Below the pieces are notes generated by a model. It was not told the origin of the DNA, searched no databases, and was given only the letters and a program-made list of their open reading frames with translations. A program made the translations under genes and the position numbers. From Sphingomonas sp. (lineage in GTDB: Bacteria > Pseudomonadota > Alphaproteobacteria > Sphingomonadales > Sphingomonadaceae), in assembly GCF_029239295.1 (NCBI RefSeq), contig NZ_JAQZBC010000014.1, forward strand, positions 18,930-82,929: a DNA stretch of 64,000 nt, written 5' to 3'. Positions 20,639 through 33,903 of this stretch are shown piece by piece (position 1 is the first letter of the stretch; every line of letters starts with the position of its first letter).

Positions 20639-20842
20639 TCAGTCTTCGGCGGAACGTTGCGCCGCGGTGGCGGCTTCGCGTTGGAGCCGCTGGGTGCTGA
20701 CCCGTTCGGCGCGATCGGCCATGGCATCCCATGCCCGCGCTGCCCGTTCTGATCGCTCGCGAACATTGTCGAGCGTGGCGCCCTGCGCATTGGCCGTCTC
20801 GACGGCGGCGCGAGCGCGATAGGTGACGGCATCATCGGCCAT
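20639..20842 (-). CDS. Small helical hypothetical protein
   Basis: 67-aa ORF MADDAVTYRARAAVETANAQGATLDNVRERSERAARAWDAMADRAERV; upstream of the region facing cspA. Confidence 0.55.
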   Translation of the reverse strand: MADDAVTYRARAAVETANAQGATLDNVRERSERAARAWDAMADRAERVSTQRLQREAATAAQRSAED

Positions 20843-20892
20843 GATATCGCTCCTGTTGAAAGCGGGCCGGCCACAGGCCGACCCGCATGCAA

Positions 20893-21105
20893 TTACTCGG
20901 CGGCTTCGAGACCGACGGCGCTTGCGCGGCCGCGACGATCCGTCTCCATCTCGTAGCTCACGCGCTGGTTCTGCTGCAGCGTGGCGAAGCCAGCGCGCTC
21001 AACGGCAGAAATGTGCACGAACGCATCCGCGCCGCCATTGTCCGGCGCGATGAAGCCGAAGCCCTTGTCCATGTTGAAAAACTTTACGGTGCCGATCTGA
21101 GCCAT
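20893..21105 (-). CDS. Cold-shock protein
   Basis: GTVKFFNMDKGFGFIAPDNGGADAFVHISAVERAG. Confidence 0.95.
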   Translation of the reverse strand: MAQIGTVKFFNMDKGFGFIAPDNGGADAFVHISAVERAGFATLQQNQRVSYEMETDRRGRASAVGLEAAE

Positions 21106-21410
21106 GTACTTATTCCTTCATTTTTGGCTGGCCGATCCAAAGAGCGGATCGTCCGGTGCCGCGGCAGCAGGGAAAGAAGGAAGAAGGTGCCGCAAAGCGC
21201 CAAAGACCGTTCGATTTGCGACTGTAGCTCGTCCTATATAGAAAATAATGTTGGAAATAGCCAGCCCCCTCGCCCGGCGGTATATTCTGGCGATATCATT
21301 GCGAAATTGTCCGCGCTCCCCATGTAGAATTCATCCGCGGCCATTCTGATCTGTAGGCGCCGCTGGCTGAGAGACCGACGTGCTTTCGCTTACGGATGGA
21401 AGGCCGCGCG

Positions 21411-21614
21411 ATGGACCTCAACGAACTCTATTTCCGCCATCAGGTATCGGTCGCCCGTGCCGCGTCTGCGCTGACCTGCGAGGCGCGCTATGCGCACCGT
21501 GGCCTGGCGGCCGGTTATGCCCGCCGCATCGCTGATCTGCAGTCCGGTAGCGAGATTGTCGCGCTGGCGCCCACAACGCTGCCGCGCCCGGTCCGCGGAC
21601 GCCGCAGCCACTGA
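21411..21614 (+). CDS. Small hypothetical protein
   Basis: MDLNELYFRHQVSVARAASALTCEARYAHRGLAAGYARRIADLQ. Confidence 0.6.
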   Translation: MDLNELYFRHQVSVARAASALTCEARYAHRGLAAGYARRIADLQSGSEIVALAPTTLPRPVRGRRSH

Positions 21615-21698
21615 TCCGAAGGCCGCGCGCCGGGCCGAACGCTCGGCGGCGCAACAGATCGCTTTCGCCTTCTCCCAAGCCACAGTAGAGCCGCGGCG

Positions 21699-22742
21699 AT
21701 GATCCGCCGGCTCGTGCTGACCGATGTTCGCAGCCATTCCGCGCTGGCGCTCTCTCCGGGAGCGGGCTTCGTGCTGCTCACCGGCCCCAATGGGGCGGGC
21801 AAGACCAATGTGCTGGAGGCGGTATCCCTGCTCGCGCCGGGTCGCGGGCTGCGCCGCGCTGGCCTTGGCGACATTGCCCGCCGCGACGGCCCCGGCGGCT
21901 TTGGGATCGCCGCCACTTTGGACGACACCACGGAGATCGCGACCGGAACGCTCGCCAGCGCGCCCGAACGCCGAGTCATCCGGATCAACGGCGCCCCGTC
22001 GCCCGGCAATGCACTCGCTGAATGGCTGTCGATCCTTTGGCTCACCCCAGCGATGGATCGCCTTTTCGTCGAGCCGGCGAGCGAGCGCCGCCGCTTCCTT
22101 GATCGGCTGACGCTCGCACTGGTGCCCGGCCACGCCACCGAATCGAGCCGCTACGACGCGGCGATGCGCGCGCGGAACAAGCTTCTGACCGAGCCATTCC
22201 CCGATCGCGAATGGCTGTCGGCGCTGGAGGCACAGATGGCGCAGCATGGCGCGGCGATTGATGCTGCCCGGCGCGAGGCCGTGACGGCGGTGTCGGCGCA
22301 ACTCGCCGGCATGGAGGCGGGCGACTTTCCCCGCGCCGCGCTCGCGCTGGAGGGGTGGAGCGGTGATGGCGACGCGCTGCTCGCCGCGCTCGCCGTCGGG
22401 CGTGCACGTGATGCCGCGGCCGGACGGACATTGGTCGGCCCGCACCGCGCCGACCTTCTCGTGACCCACAGTGACAAGCAGATCCCGGCCGCGCAGGCAT
22501 CCACCGGCGAGCAAAAGGCGCTGTTGCTGGCGATCGTACTGGCCCATGCAACGCTGGTCGGCGCGCGGCGCGGACAGCCGCCGATCCTGCTGCTCGACGA
22601 GGTCGCCGCGCATCTCGATCCCGCCCGCCGCGCCGCGTTGTTCGATCGTCTCAGCGGGCATGCGCAGGTGTGGATGACCGGCACCGAGCCGGCTCTGTTC
22701 GCCGCGATCGGCGAGGACGCGACCCGCATCGCGCTGGGCTAG
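21699..22742 (+). CDS. recF: DNA replication/repair protein RecF
   Basis: [54 protein letters not shown]. Confidence 0.95.
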   Translation: MIRRLVLTDVRSHSALALSPGAGFVLLTGPNGAGKTNVLEAVSLLAPGRGLRRAGLGDIARRDGPGGFGIAATLDDTTEIATGTLASAPERRVIRINGAPSPGNALAEWLSILWLTPAMDRLFVEPASERRRFLDRLTLALVPGHATESSRYDAAMRARNKLLTEPFPDREWLSALEAQMAQHGAAIDAARREAVTAVSAQLAGMEAGDFPRAALALEGWSGDGDALLAALAVGRARDAAAGRTLVGPHRADLLVTHSDKQIPAAQASTGEQKALLLAIVLAHATLVGARRGQPPILLLDEVAAHLDPARRAALFDRLSGHAQVWMTGTEPALFAAIGEDATRIALG

Positions 22743-22827
22743 GCGGCGCTGGACTGGGCGCCTGCCACGCCAGCCGCTTGAGGTATAATCGCTGGACGCG
22801 CCCGTCTTGTGCGTTACCATCCCGCTC

Positions 22828-24096
22828 ATGGAGAGGAACACGCACCGCCCGGCGCACGCCGGCGAGTGGCGTCTCGGCTGGCCTGTGGTCGTCGCGGCGA
22901 TGATCGGCATTGGCACCGGCCCCGGCCTGTTCCAGAATTTGTCCAGCCTGTTCATCGCTGGCCCGGTCGGCGAATTCGGCTGGAGCCGCGGTGACATCGC
23001 CACTGCCGCCGGCCTCGGCCTGCTCGGCGGCCTCACCGTTCCCTTCTTCGGCCGCCTCGCCGATCGCATCGGGGTGAAGGCGATCATCGTCCTGGCAATG
23101 CTGCTGCTCGGGCTGGTCTATGCCGGTATGGCGTCGCTCACCGGTCCCCTGTGGCAATATCAGCTGCTCGTCTTTGGCCTCGCGCTCACCGTGCCGGGCA
23201 CCAGCGCGATTGTTTATGGCAAGCTGATTGCCCAGCGGTTCAACGCGCGGCGCGGCATTGCGCTGGGTGTCGCCACCTCCGGCATCTCCATCTCCTCACT
23301 CACCCTTGCACCGTTGCTAGGGCTGGTGATTGGCGCTTACGGGTGGCGCGCCGGCTTCGTCGCGCTTGGCCTGATGGTGGCGGTGCTTGCGCTTCCGGCC
23401 GTGCTGTTCCTGCTGCGCCACGAACAGACCGCACCCACCCGGCGCGACCCGAACGCCCCGGAGGCGACGATCCCGGTCGAGGGGATGACCGGCGCGGAAA
23501 CCCGCCGCGACAGCCGCTACTGGCGGCTTGGCGCCACTGCCGCGCTCATCAACATCGCCAGCGTCGGCCTCGTCACCTCGCTGGTCCCGCTCGGCACCGA
23601 TCGCGGGCTCACGCCGGCGTCAGCGGCGCTGCTGGTCACTGCCTTTGCCGCCAGCCAGGTGGTCGGCCGGCTGGTGATGGGCGTTCTGGTCGACCGCTAT
23701 CGCCCGCAAGCCACCGCCGCCGCCTTCGCCACCCTTTCCGCGCTCGCGTTCGTCGGGCTGCATCTGCCTGCCCCCGGCCTGCCGCTGATGCTGGCGCTGG
23801 TCTTCCTCGCCGGGCTGATGAACGGCGCGGAACATGATTTGCTACCCTATCTCGCCACCCGCCTGTTCGGGCTGCGCGCCTTTGGCGAGCTTTATGGCCT
23901 GTTGGTAATGATCGGGCTGTTCGGCACGGCGACGGGGATCACGGCATTCGGGCGACTGTTCGATTCGACCGGCAGCTACAATACCGCGCTCACCATGGCG
24001 GCGATCGCGCTTGGCGTGGCGGCGGTTTTGTTTCTCACCTTGCGCGAACGTCCGCTCCCCCATGCTCAGGCTCAGGCGCACGCGCAACCGGCCTGA
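22828..24096 (+). CDS. MFS transporter
   Basis: 12-TM-like protein, GRLADRIGVK motif A. Confidence 0.88.
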   Translation: MERNTHRPAHAGEWRLGWPVVVAAMIGIGTGPGLFQNLSSLFIAGPVGEFGWSRGDIATAAGLGLLGGLTVPFFGRLADRIGVKAIIVLAMLLLGLVYAGMASLTGPLWQYQLLVFGLALTVPGTSAIVYGKLIAQRFNARRGIALGVATSGISISSLTLAPLLGLVIGAYGWRAGFVALGLMVAVLALPAVLFLLRHEQTAPTRRDPNAPEATIPVEGMTGAETRRDSRYWRLGATAALINIASVGLVTSLVPLGTDRGLTPASAALLVTAFAASQVVGRLVMGVLVDRYRPQATAAAFATLSALAFVGLHLPAPGLPLMLALVFLAGLMNGAEHDLLPYLATRLFGLRAFGELYGLLVMIGLFGTATGITAFGRLFDSTGSYNTALTMAAIALGVAAVLFLTLRERPLPHAQAQAHAQPA

Positions 24097-26652
<2,556 letters not shown>

Positions 26653-26798
26653 TCGCCGGGTACGCGGGGCGGCCAACCAGCCGCCCCGCCTCCTGCACCC
26701 AGCCTATTCCAGCTTTATCCCCGCAACGTCCCGGCTGATTACCGCCGGTGGCGCCCCCATGACGCGGAACGTTTGCCACCCCCGCCAGTCCTAGCGGG

Positions 26799-28151
26799 AT
26801 GAACGACGACGACATCCTCGATCCCGACGCCCCCGGCCGCGCCATTCCCTCGGGCCGCATCGCCCGGCTCGGCACCTTCGGCAAGCTCGCCGGCGGGGTC
26901 GCTGGCGGAATGCTGGCGGAAGGCGCGCGCCGCCTCGCCGCCGGGGAGCGCCCCAGGCTAGGCGATCTCGTCCTGACGCCGGCCAACGCCACCCGCGTTG
27001 CCGATCGCCTGTCGCATTTGCGCGGCGCGGCGATGAAGCTTGGCCAGATGATCTCCATGGACGCGGGCGACATGCTCCCGCCGGAGCTCTCCACCATTCT
27101 CGCCCGGCTGCGCAAGCAGGCCTATCGCATGCCCCCGCAGCAGCTGGACAAGGTGCTGAAGGCCGAATGGGGCGCCGACTGGCGCCGCCGCTTCGCCCGC
27201 TTTGAGGCAAGCCCGATCGCCGCCGCCTCGATCGGCCAGGTCCACCGCGCCACGCTGCCTGACGGCCGCCGCCTCGCCATCAAGGTGCAATATCCCGGCG
27301 TCGCCGACAGCATCGACGCTGATGTCGACAATGTCGCGACACTGCTGCGCGTCTCCAGCCTGCTGCCCGCCACGCTGGACATCGCGCCGCTGCTTCGGGA
27401 GGCCAAGCGCCAGCTGCGCGAGGAGGCCGATTATCTGCGCGAGGGGGAGCAGATGCGCGCCTATCGCGATCGGCTTGCGGGCGACGATCGCTATGTCGTC
27501 CCCAGCCTTGAACCTGCGCTCACCACCCGTCGCGTCCTCGCCATGGAGTTCATCGAAGGGCGCCCGATCGAGGCGCTGGCCGATGCGGATCAGCCCGCGC
27601 GCGATACGGCGATGACGGCATTGATCAGCCTCGTGCTGCGCGAATTGTTCGACTTCCGGGTCATGCAGACCGACCCCAATTTTGCCAATTACCGCTGGCA
27701 GCCCGACACCGGTCGGCTCGTCCTGCTCGATTTCGGCGCGACCCGCGACGTGCCGGCCGATACCTCGCTCGCCTATACCCGGCTGCTCCGCGCCGGCCTC
27801 GCCCGCGATCTGGACCGGATGCGCGAGGTGGCGATCGAAACCGGCTTCATCGGTGCGGACGCCGCTGCCGCGCACCGCCCCGCCGTCGATCGCATGATCG
27901 CGGCGGTCGACGCGACGATCCACCGGCCCGGCCCGTTCGACTTTGGCGACCGCGCCTTTGTCCCCGTGATCCGTGCCGAGGCGAAGGCGATGATCGACGA
28001 TCGCGCTACCTGGCACGTTCCCGATGTCGAAACCCTCTTCGTCCAGCGAAAGGTCAGCGGCACCGCCCTCCTCGCCGCGCGGCTGAAGGCAAGGGTCGAC
28101 GTACGCACGCTGGCCGCCGACGCCACCCAGCCGCAGCCGCCCGCTCCCTGA
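26799..28151 (+). CDS. ABC1/AarF/UbiB family kinase-like protein
   Basis: LRGAAMKLGQMISMD, ASIGQVHRATLPDGRRLAIKVQYPGV, MQTDPNFANYRW. Confidence 0.9.
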   Translation: MNDDDILDPDAPGRAIPSGRIARLGTFGKLAGGVAGGMLAEGARRLAAGERPRLGDLVLTPANATRVADRLSHLRGAAMKLGQMISMDAGDMLPPELSTILARLRKQAYRMPPQQLDKVLKAEWGADWRRRFARFEASPIAAASIGQVHRATLPDGRRLAIKVQYPGVADSIDADVDNVATLLRVSSLLPATLDIAPLLREAKRQLREEADYLREGEQMRAYRDRLAGDDRYVVPSLEPALTTRRVLAMEFIEGRPIEALADADQPARDTAMTALISLVLRELFDFRVMQTDPNFANYRWQPDTGRLVLLDFGATRDVPADTSLAYTRLLRAGLARDLDRMREVAIETGFIGADAAAAHRPAVDRMIAAVDATIHRPGPFDFGDRAFVPVIRAEAKAMIDDRATWHVPDVETLFVQRKVSGTALLAARLKARVDVRTLAADATQPQPPAP

Positions 28152-28308
28152 CCGGACGCTCCATCATCGGCATTGCGAGCGTGGTCACGATCCGGATCAC
28201 GCCCTCGCCCGGCGTACACCTCCCCCTCGACATCTCCCGGCGATCTCCGCAATCTGGCGCGGCTGCCCCGGCGGCATCCCCACCCCCTCGCGCCAGGGAA
28301 CACGCCGC

Positions 28309-29544
28309 GTGCCCGCCAGATTTGTCCCGATTGTCCTAGCCTCTCTCGCGTTTCTCCCGGCCGCGCTGCTGCCGCTCGCCGCCCTTGCCGCGCCTGCTTC
28401 GTTCGACAGCGCGCTGGCCGACTTCCGCCAGACGCATCGCCGGGCGGCGGCGGAGGCGGGGATCGTCGGCAGCAGCTTCTATTTCCTGCGTGACGGGCGC
28501 ACCGCCGTCGCCGATCACATCGGCTATCAGGATGCGCGCACGGCAACGCCGGTCGATGCACGGACGATCTTCCACTGGGCCTCGATCACCAAGACGATGA
28601 CCGGCATTGCGATCATGCAATTGCGCGATCGCGGCCTCCTGTCGCTCGACGACCCGATCACCCGCTATGTGCCCGAGCTCGCCGCCGTCCATAATCCGTA
28701 CGGCAGCAACGATGCGATCACGCTGCGACATTTGATGAGCCATTCCGCCGGCTATGGCGGCCCCACCTGGCCATGGCGCGAGGCGGCGTGGCAACCGTTC
28801 GAGCCCGCGCGCTGGTCGCAGCTCGTCGCCATGCTCCCCTACACAAAGGTCCAGTTCCGTCCCGGCAGCCGCTTCAGCTATTCCAATCCCGGCATCGTCT
28901 ATCTCGGCCAGGTGATCGAACGCCTCTCGGGCGAGGATTATGAGGTCTATGTCGACAAGAACATCCTGCGTCCGCTCGGCATGTACGACAGCTATTTCGA
29001 CCGGACGCCGCCGCACCTCCTGCCGCACCGCTCGCACAGCTATCTGATCCGCGATGGCAAGCGGGTGGAGGCGCCGTTCGATGCCGATACCGGCGTCACC
29101 GTGTCGAACGGCGGGCTGAACGCCCCCATGCCGGACATGGCGAAATACGCCGCCTTCCTGCTCGGCGATCCCGCCGCCGCGGCGCGGCATGATCTGGTCC
29201 TGAAACGCTCCTCGCTGCAGGAAATGTGGGCGCCGCAGGTGCCGGCGGGTGATGATTATTCGCAGGGCCGCATGGCCGCGACGACGCAGAGCGGCCTGTC
29301 CTTCTTCGTCGACCAGGGGCGCGATGGCGTGACGTTCATCGGCCACAATGGCGACCAGAACGGCTTTCGCGCCTATCTCAGCCTCTGCCCAGCGCGGCGC
29401 GCCGGCAGCCTGCTCGCCTTCAACACCGAAACCCGCGCTGTGGAGAACACGCCGGCCAACCGCGACACCGCCGAATCGCGCATCGCATTGGCCACCGATC
29501 GCCTGTGCGAGGCGCTACCGCCTTCACCCCAGGCCGAGCCATGA
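28309..29544 (+). CDS. Serine hydrolase (beta-lactamase / PBP4* family)
   Basis: SITK (SxxK) motif, FSYSNPGIVYLG, secreted. Confidence 0.87.
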   Translation: MPARFVPIVLASLAFLPAALLPLAALAAPASFDSALADFRQTHRRAAAEAGIVGSSFYFLRDGRTAVADHIGYQDARTATPVDARTIFHWASITKTMTGIAIMQLRDRGLLSLDDPITRYVPELAAVHNPYGSNDAITLRHLMSHSAGYGGPTWPWREAAWQPFEPARWSQLVAMLPYTKVQFRPGSRFSYSNPGIVYLGQVIERLSGEDYEVYVDKNILRPLGMYDSYFDRTPPHLLPHRSHSYLIRDGKRVEAPFDADTGVTVSNGGLNAPMPDMAKYAAFLLGDPAAAARHDLVLKRSSLQEMWAPQVPAGDDYSQGRMAATTQSGLSFFVDQGRDGVTFIGHNGDQNGFRAYLSLCPARRAGSLLAFNTETRAVENTPANRDTAESRIALATDRLCEALPPSPQAEP

Positions 29545-29642
29545 ACCCGTAAACGACCGAAGCTGCGGGGAACGAGCGTTCACCTTAGCCACGCGGCGAC
29601 AAAAGAGAACATCGTCGGCTTCGTCCCGCTCAGGCCAAAGGG

Positions 29643-30086
29643 CTAGATCCCGACCCCCGCTTTATTGAGGAGTATGTCCAGGCGGAACACGTGGGCGGGA
29701 GCCGACAGAATCTCGTTCATGCGCGCTTTGTCGCGGAAGATATCGCCGCCTCCACCCGCCACATGCGCGTCCCGGCCGGCGATGCTCGGAAACGCCTCGA
29801 AGATCCCGAACGTCGTGGGCGAGTAACGGACGGCGAACCACGGCCCGGTCGCCGGCTCGTCCAGCACGCATCCGTAGATGTCGTTCAGCATCCGCACGAC
29901 CTCGTCTTCCTTGCCCGGCTTGGCTTCGATGTGGATGTAGAACGCCTTGTGCCCCTCTCCCCCATTCTCCCCGGTCACGATGACACCGCGATGAGGAGCG
30001 CTCGCTGCCAATTGGGGGTGCGGGATCGGCCCCGGCGCGCTCGCAAGGTCTTCGGGGCGGGTTGAAGGCGGCGTGGCGTTGGTCAT
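29643..30086 (-). CDS. Antibiotic biosynthesis monooxygenase-like (ABM fold) protein
   Basis: KAFYIHIEAKPGKEDEVVRMLNDIY and FGIFEAFPSIAGRDAHVAG. Confidence 0.75.
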   Translation of the reverse strand: MTNATPPSTRPEDLASAPGPIPHPQLAASAPHRGVIVTGENGGEGHKAFYIHIEAKPGKEDEVVRMLNDIYGCVLDEPATGPWFAVRYSPTTFGIFEAFPSIAGRDAHVAGGGGDIFRDKARMNEILSAPAHVFRLDILLNKAGVGI

Positions 30087-30192
30087 GGGTCGCACCTGTG
30101 CATAGTGGCGGCGCTACGCGGCTCGCCGAAGCGATACGGTAGACTGTCGCCCGGCCGCCACCATTGCGAAGAGCGTTGCTGCCTTCCACTTA

Positions 30193-30206
30193 TTGCAAGT
30201 CAGCAA
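30193..30206. promoter_or_regulatory. Candidate LysR operator TTGCAAGTCAGCAA
   Basis: T-N11-A inverted repeat (TTGC-N6-GCAA) in the divergent monooxygenase / LysR intergenic region. Confidence 0.45.
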
Positions 30207-30226
30207 CGGTGCTAGCGTCGCCCTCG

Positions 30227-31090
30227 ATGCACTTCCCTTCCACCCGCACCCTCCAGGCCTTTGTGGCGGCGGCGCGTCTTGGCAGCCTTGCCGCCGCAAG
30301 TGAGCGTGTCGCGATGTCGGTACCGGCATTGTCGCGCCGAATCGCCGCGCTGGAAAAGGAGCTGGGTGTCCGCCTTCTGGAGCGTGTGCCCCGCGGTGTG
30401 GTGCTGACCAGCGCCGGCCACAGCTATCTCGCGCACGCCGCCGCCGTGCTTGATCGGCTCCAGGCCGCGGCGGCGGAATTGCAGCAGGACGCCATGGTCG
30501 TGCGGGTAACGACGATCCCGGCGTTCGCGACCCGCTGGCTGCTACCCCGCCTGCCGGCATTCAGCGCCCCGCATCCCGGCATCGAGGTGGACGTGCGGAC
30601 CTCGATCGCCTTTGAGCGGCTCGACGCAGGCGAGTACGACCTGGCGATCCGGCTGGCGCTCGATCACGAGATGCCGAGAGCGCCGTTGCTGCCGATCCAC
30701 CTCATGCCCGTGTGGAGTGCTGCGCATCCGCGCTCGATCACATCACCCGCGGATGTGCTGCATCATCCGCTGCTCGGGCCCGATCATCGGCCGGAGTTCT
30801 GGCAGGAATGGCTCCGCGCCGCCGGGTTGGACGAGCCGGCGGCCCGGCCGCGCGACGTCGACGCGCTACTGTTATACGAGCGGACGTTGAGCGGTGCGGG
30901 CGTCGCAATCGGCATCGAGCCGCTCATATCAGGTCTGCTCGACGATGGGCGTCTGAAGGCGCTCACCGCGCACCGGCTACGGTCAGCGCGCAGCTTCTTC
31001 CTTGTCGAACCTGCCGAGCCGCGCACCCATGCCGTGCGCCTCTTTCGCGCATGGCTGCAAGGCCAGGCGCAGGGTCAACCCCAAGCATAG
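30227..31090 (+). CDS. LysR family transcriptional regulator
   Basis: N-terminal HTH TLQAFVAAARLGSLAAASERVAMSVPALSRRIAALEKELGVRLLER. Confidence 0.9.
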   Translation: MHFPSTRTLQAFVAAARLGSLAAASERVAMSVPALSRRIAALEKELGVRLLERVPRGVVLTSAGHSYLAHAAAVLDRLQAAAAELQQDAMVVRVTTIPAFATRWLLPRLPAFSAPHPGIEVDVRTSIAFERLDAGEYDLAIRLALDHEMPRAPLLPIHLMPVWSAAHPRSITSPADVLHHPLLGPDHRPEFWQEWLRAAGLDEPAARPRDVDALLLYERTLSGAGVAIGIEPLISGLLDDGRLKALTAHRLRSARSFFLVEPAEPRTHAVRLFRAWLQGQAQGQPQA

Positions 31091-31188
31091 ACGATCCCGA
31101 AGCCGCAACGTCCACCGCAACGCCCATCACTCACCTGAGCGCCGGTGTGGGTTGCGCTTCCGTCCATCCCCTTCGATGAACCGACGAC

Positions 31189-31536
31189 TTACTTGTCGCC
31201 GGCATCTCCGAGACGATCGAGCCATGCCTGCGCTTGCTTCGGCTCGCCCACCGCTTCCGGCCCGACCGGCCCGCGAGACGCGACAAACTCCTGGTGAAGT
31301 TCGAATGGCGGCATCCCCAATCGGGTCCGCGCCCCGTCAATTTCCTCGCCAAGCTCGTTCAGATGGTCGACTGTCGGAGCAACCGCCGCCCGCATCGAAC
31401 GGTCGCGATTGTGGTCGAAGAGACCCCATTTCCCCGAGGCCGTTATCCGCAATGCCGCGACCAGCGCCGCCGCATAGTCCGTTTCAAGTTCGGCCCTGTG
31501 CTCGTCGAGACGAGCAAGCCGGTCAGCCTTTGCCAT
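31189..31536 (-). CDS. Hypothetical protein
   Basis: 115-aa ORF starting MAKADRLARLDEHRAELETDYAAALVAALRI. Confidence 0.55.
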   Translation of the reverse strand: MAKADRLARLDEHRAELETDYAAALVAALRITASGKWGLFDHNRDRSMRAAVAPTVDHLNELGEEIDGARTRLGMPPFELHQEFVASRGPVGPEAVGEPKQAQAWLDRLGDAGDK

Positions 31537-31902
31537 GGCCGCTCCCTAGGTCCCCACATCATCGCCTGCAATCACGCGCATCGGAAAGATGCGGCATGAA
31601 GTGATCGCTTGGGCTGGCCTGAACGCTTGTACGCACCCGGGCACTCGCCAAAAACTCAGGCCTGCGCCGCCACGTCCCGACGATGTCAGCAGGGCACGGC
31701 TCGGAATGTCGCTCTGGCTCAAGGATGGGAAAGCACCAGGCGAATGGCGGCCGCGGGTCGCTGAGGTAATTTAACCGTTCCTCCCCACGGGAAACGGATG
31801 CTGCCCGTCTGCTCTGGAGATCGGCTCGACCGACCGTTTACGACTGAGATCGCGTGGACAGGATATCGTCCACTATCGGCATCTTCTGCCAGACCGGCCT
31901 TG

Positions 31903-32397
31903 CTAAGACTTTGGTCGAATGAGGAACGAGTCGGTCTCGGCAATCTGAACCGCGTGGATCAACCGATCCGCACCAAAAGTGTACGATGTCGAGCGGGTCG
32001 TCCATCTCGGGCCTCCAGCAGGCGGGGGGCGTGTCGAATGATCACGGGTGTCGTGTTCATCCACGACGATCAAGACGCCACTGCCGTGGCGACCCATACT
32101 ATAGCCAAAAGTGCGACCATAGAAATGACTGCGATCGTCGGACCACCACCTCAGCCATTCTTCTTTGCCGGACGCTATGCGCTCTCCATTTAAGAAGGCG
32201 ACAACATCTTCTGCAAAAAATGGTTCGATCCTCGATTGCTCTTTTATCGCTGCATCCGCCAGAACTTCACCGGCTATCCACACATGTTTCGGCGGTGGCG
32301 GTGGCGTGCTTGAAACGGCCGGCACCGCGAGCATCGTTGCCGACAAGGCAAGCGACAGGCGCAAATTCCAGCAAGTTGCCATTCTCATAGGCCCCAG
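31903..32397 (-). CDS. Hypothetical secreted protein
   Basis: Signal peptide; WLRWWSDDRSHFYGRTFGYSMGRHGSGVLIVVDEHDTRD; start approximate. Confidence 0.6.
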   Translation of the reverse strand: MGPMRMATCWNLRLSLALSATMLAVPAVSSTPPPPPKHVWIAGEVLADAAIKEQSRIEPFFAEDVVAFLNGERIASGKEEWLRWWSDDRSHFYGRTFGYSMGRHGSGVLIVVDEHDTRDHSTRPPPAGGPRWTTRSTSYTFGADRLIHAVQIAETDSFLIRPKS

Positions 32398-32530
32398 ATC
32401 CGCGCAATATTCCGAGGTGTAACACTGGCTCAGAACCACCCCTCTTGTCATTCACAAGGTTTTCGGTGACCGTCTGCTTCCGGACCTTTCCGTTCGATCC
32501 GCCTGTCCGGCTGTCCGACCTGAACCGCGC

Positions 32531-33700
32531 TCAATTCCCTGCGGCAGCGATCCACGGCAATACCTTGTCCAATGGCAGCCGCTCCGCCGTGCCGCGATGC
32601 CCGTTCACCGTCCGCGCCGCGAACAACGAATTGATCACCGCTTCCTCGGTCGCCTCCGCCGCCGCCTGGAACAGCGGCGACATTGCCTCGTTGCGCAGCT
32701 CGGCTCCCACCGCTGCCGGCGCTTCGGCCTTCTTGCCCTCCTCGCGGCGCACCGCCGCATGGGTCGAAAAGGCGATCGCATAATCGCCCGATCCGTTGGA
32801 GAATGATGACCCCGTCCGGCCGATCCCGATGAACGCGCGCTCGGCGATGCGACGCAGGTTGCGGTCCGACAGCGGCGCATCGGTCGCAATCACGATGACG
32901 ACGGAGCCGTCCGCCGTGCCCCGCTCCACACGCCCGGCGAACTCATGCCGGCCCAGCCGCTGGCCGACGGGAACACCGGCAATGTTCAGCACGCCGCCGT
33001 AATTGCTCTGTACCAGCACGCCTAATGTCCAGCCGCCCATCGCAGCGGGCAGCTTGCGGGATGCGGTGCCGATCCCGCCCTTATATTCGAAGGCCACCGT
33101 GCCGGTCCCTGCCCCGACCGATCCTTCCGCCACCGGCCCCTCTCGCGCAGCGTCGATCGCGCGACGTGCATCCGCAATCGTCACCCTCCGCCGCCGGATG
33201 TCGTTGAGGAAGCCGTCGTTGGTTTCGCCCACCACGGCATTAACCGAACGGACTGTTTCATTCCCCGGCTGCGCCAGCGTCCATTCGACCGCCGCCGCCA
33301 TGGCCTCCGGCACGTTCAGCGTATTGGTCAGCAGGATCGGCGTCTCGATCTCGCCCAGCTCCACGACCTGCGTCGATCCGGCGAATTTGCCAAAGGCGTT
33401 ATAGGCGACGAACCCCGCCGGCACGCGCGATCGGAACACATTCCCGCCGTGCGGCAGGATCGCCGTCACGCCGGTGTGGACATCCTTGCCCTCCTCGATC
33501 GTGACATGGCCGACGCGAATGCCCGGCACATCGGTGATCGCGTTGAGCGGCCCGGCCGGCAGCACGCCGATCTCGATCCCGGCCGCGCGTGCGCGCGGCG
33601 CCTGCGCTTGGCCGGGCTGGCCCGCCACCGCGTCCGCGCCCAGGCCTGAGGAGGTGATCGCCAGCAGCCCCGCCGCCGCCATGCCCTTGGCCAACTTCAT
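32531..33700 (-). CDS. P1 family (DmpA-type) peptidase
   Basis: NAITDVPGIRVGHVTI; VNAVVGETNDGFLNDIR; GVLVQSNYGG. Confidence 0.9.
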   Translation of the reverse strand: MKLAKGMAAAGLLAITSSGLGADAVAGQPGQAQAPRARAAGIEIGVLPAGPLNAITDVPGIRVGHVTIEEGKDVHTGVTAILPHGGNVFRSRVPAGFVAYNAFGKFAGSTQVVELGEIETPILLTNTLNVPEAMAAAVEWTLAQPGNETVRSVNAVVGETNDGFLNDIRRRRVTIADARRAIDAAREGPVAEGSVGAGTGTVAFEYKGGIGTASRKLPAAMGGWTLGVLVQSNYGGVLNIAGVPVGQRLGRHEFAGRVERGTADGSVVIVIATDAPLSDRNLRRIAERAFIGIGRTGSSFSNGSGDYAIAFSTHAAVRREEGKKAEAPAAVGAELRNEAMSPLFQAAAEATEEAVINSLFAARTVNGHRGTAERLPLDKVLPWIAAAGN

Positions 33701-33903
33701 ATCCTCGTCCCCCCGTGCCGCGCGGTCGGGTGACGCCTTGGCGGCTTCATCATCGGCCGCCGCTTCCCGTTCCCGCTCCATTGCTCACCTATGGAAAGGA
33801 TCGCCGCCTCTGGCCAAGTCCAAATGCGCCATGCCCTGAAACCTAGCGCCCTACCCCAAAGCGCGGCTAGGCTGTCCGCGATAAGACAATAGGAGAGCGG
33901 ACC

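Noticed and set aside
28309-29544. Serine hydrolase as a second resistance beta-lactamase
   Set aside because: It has a SxxK/YxN-like layout of the broad PBP4*/esterase group; nothing specific for class C beta-lactamase activity.
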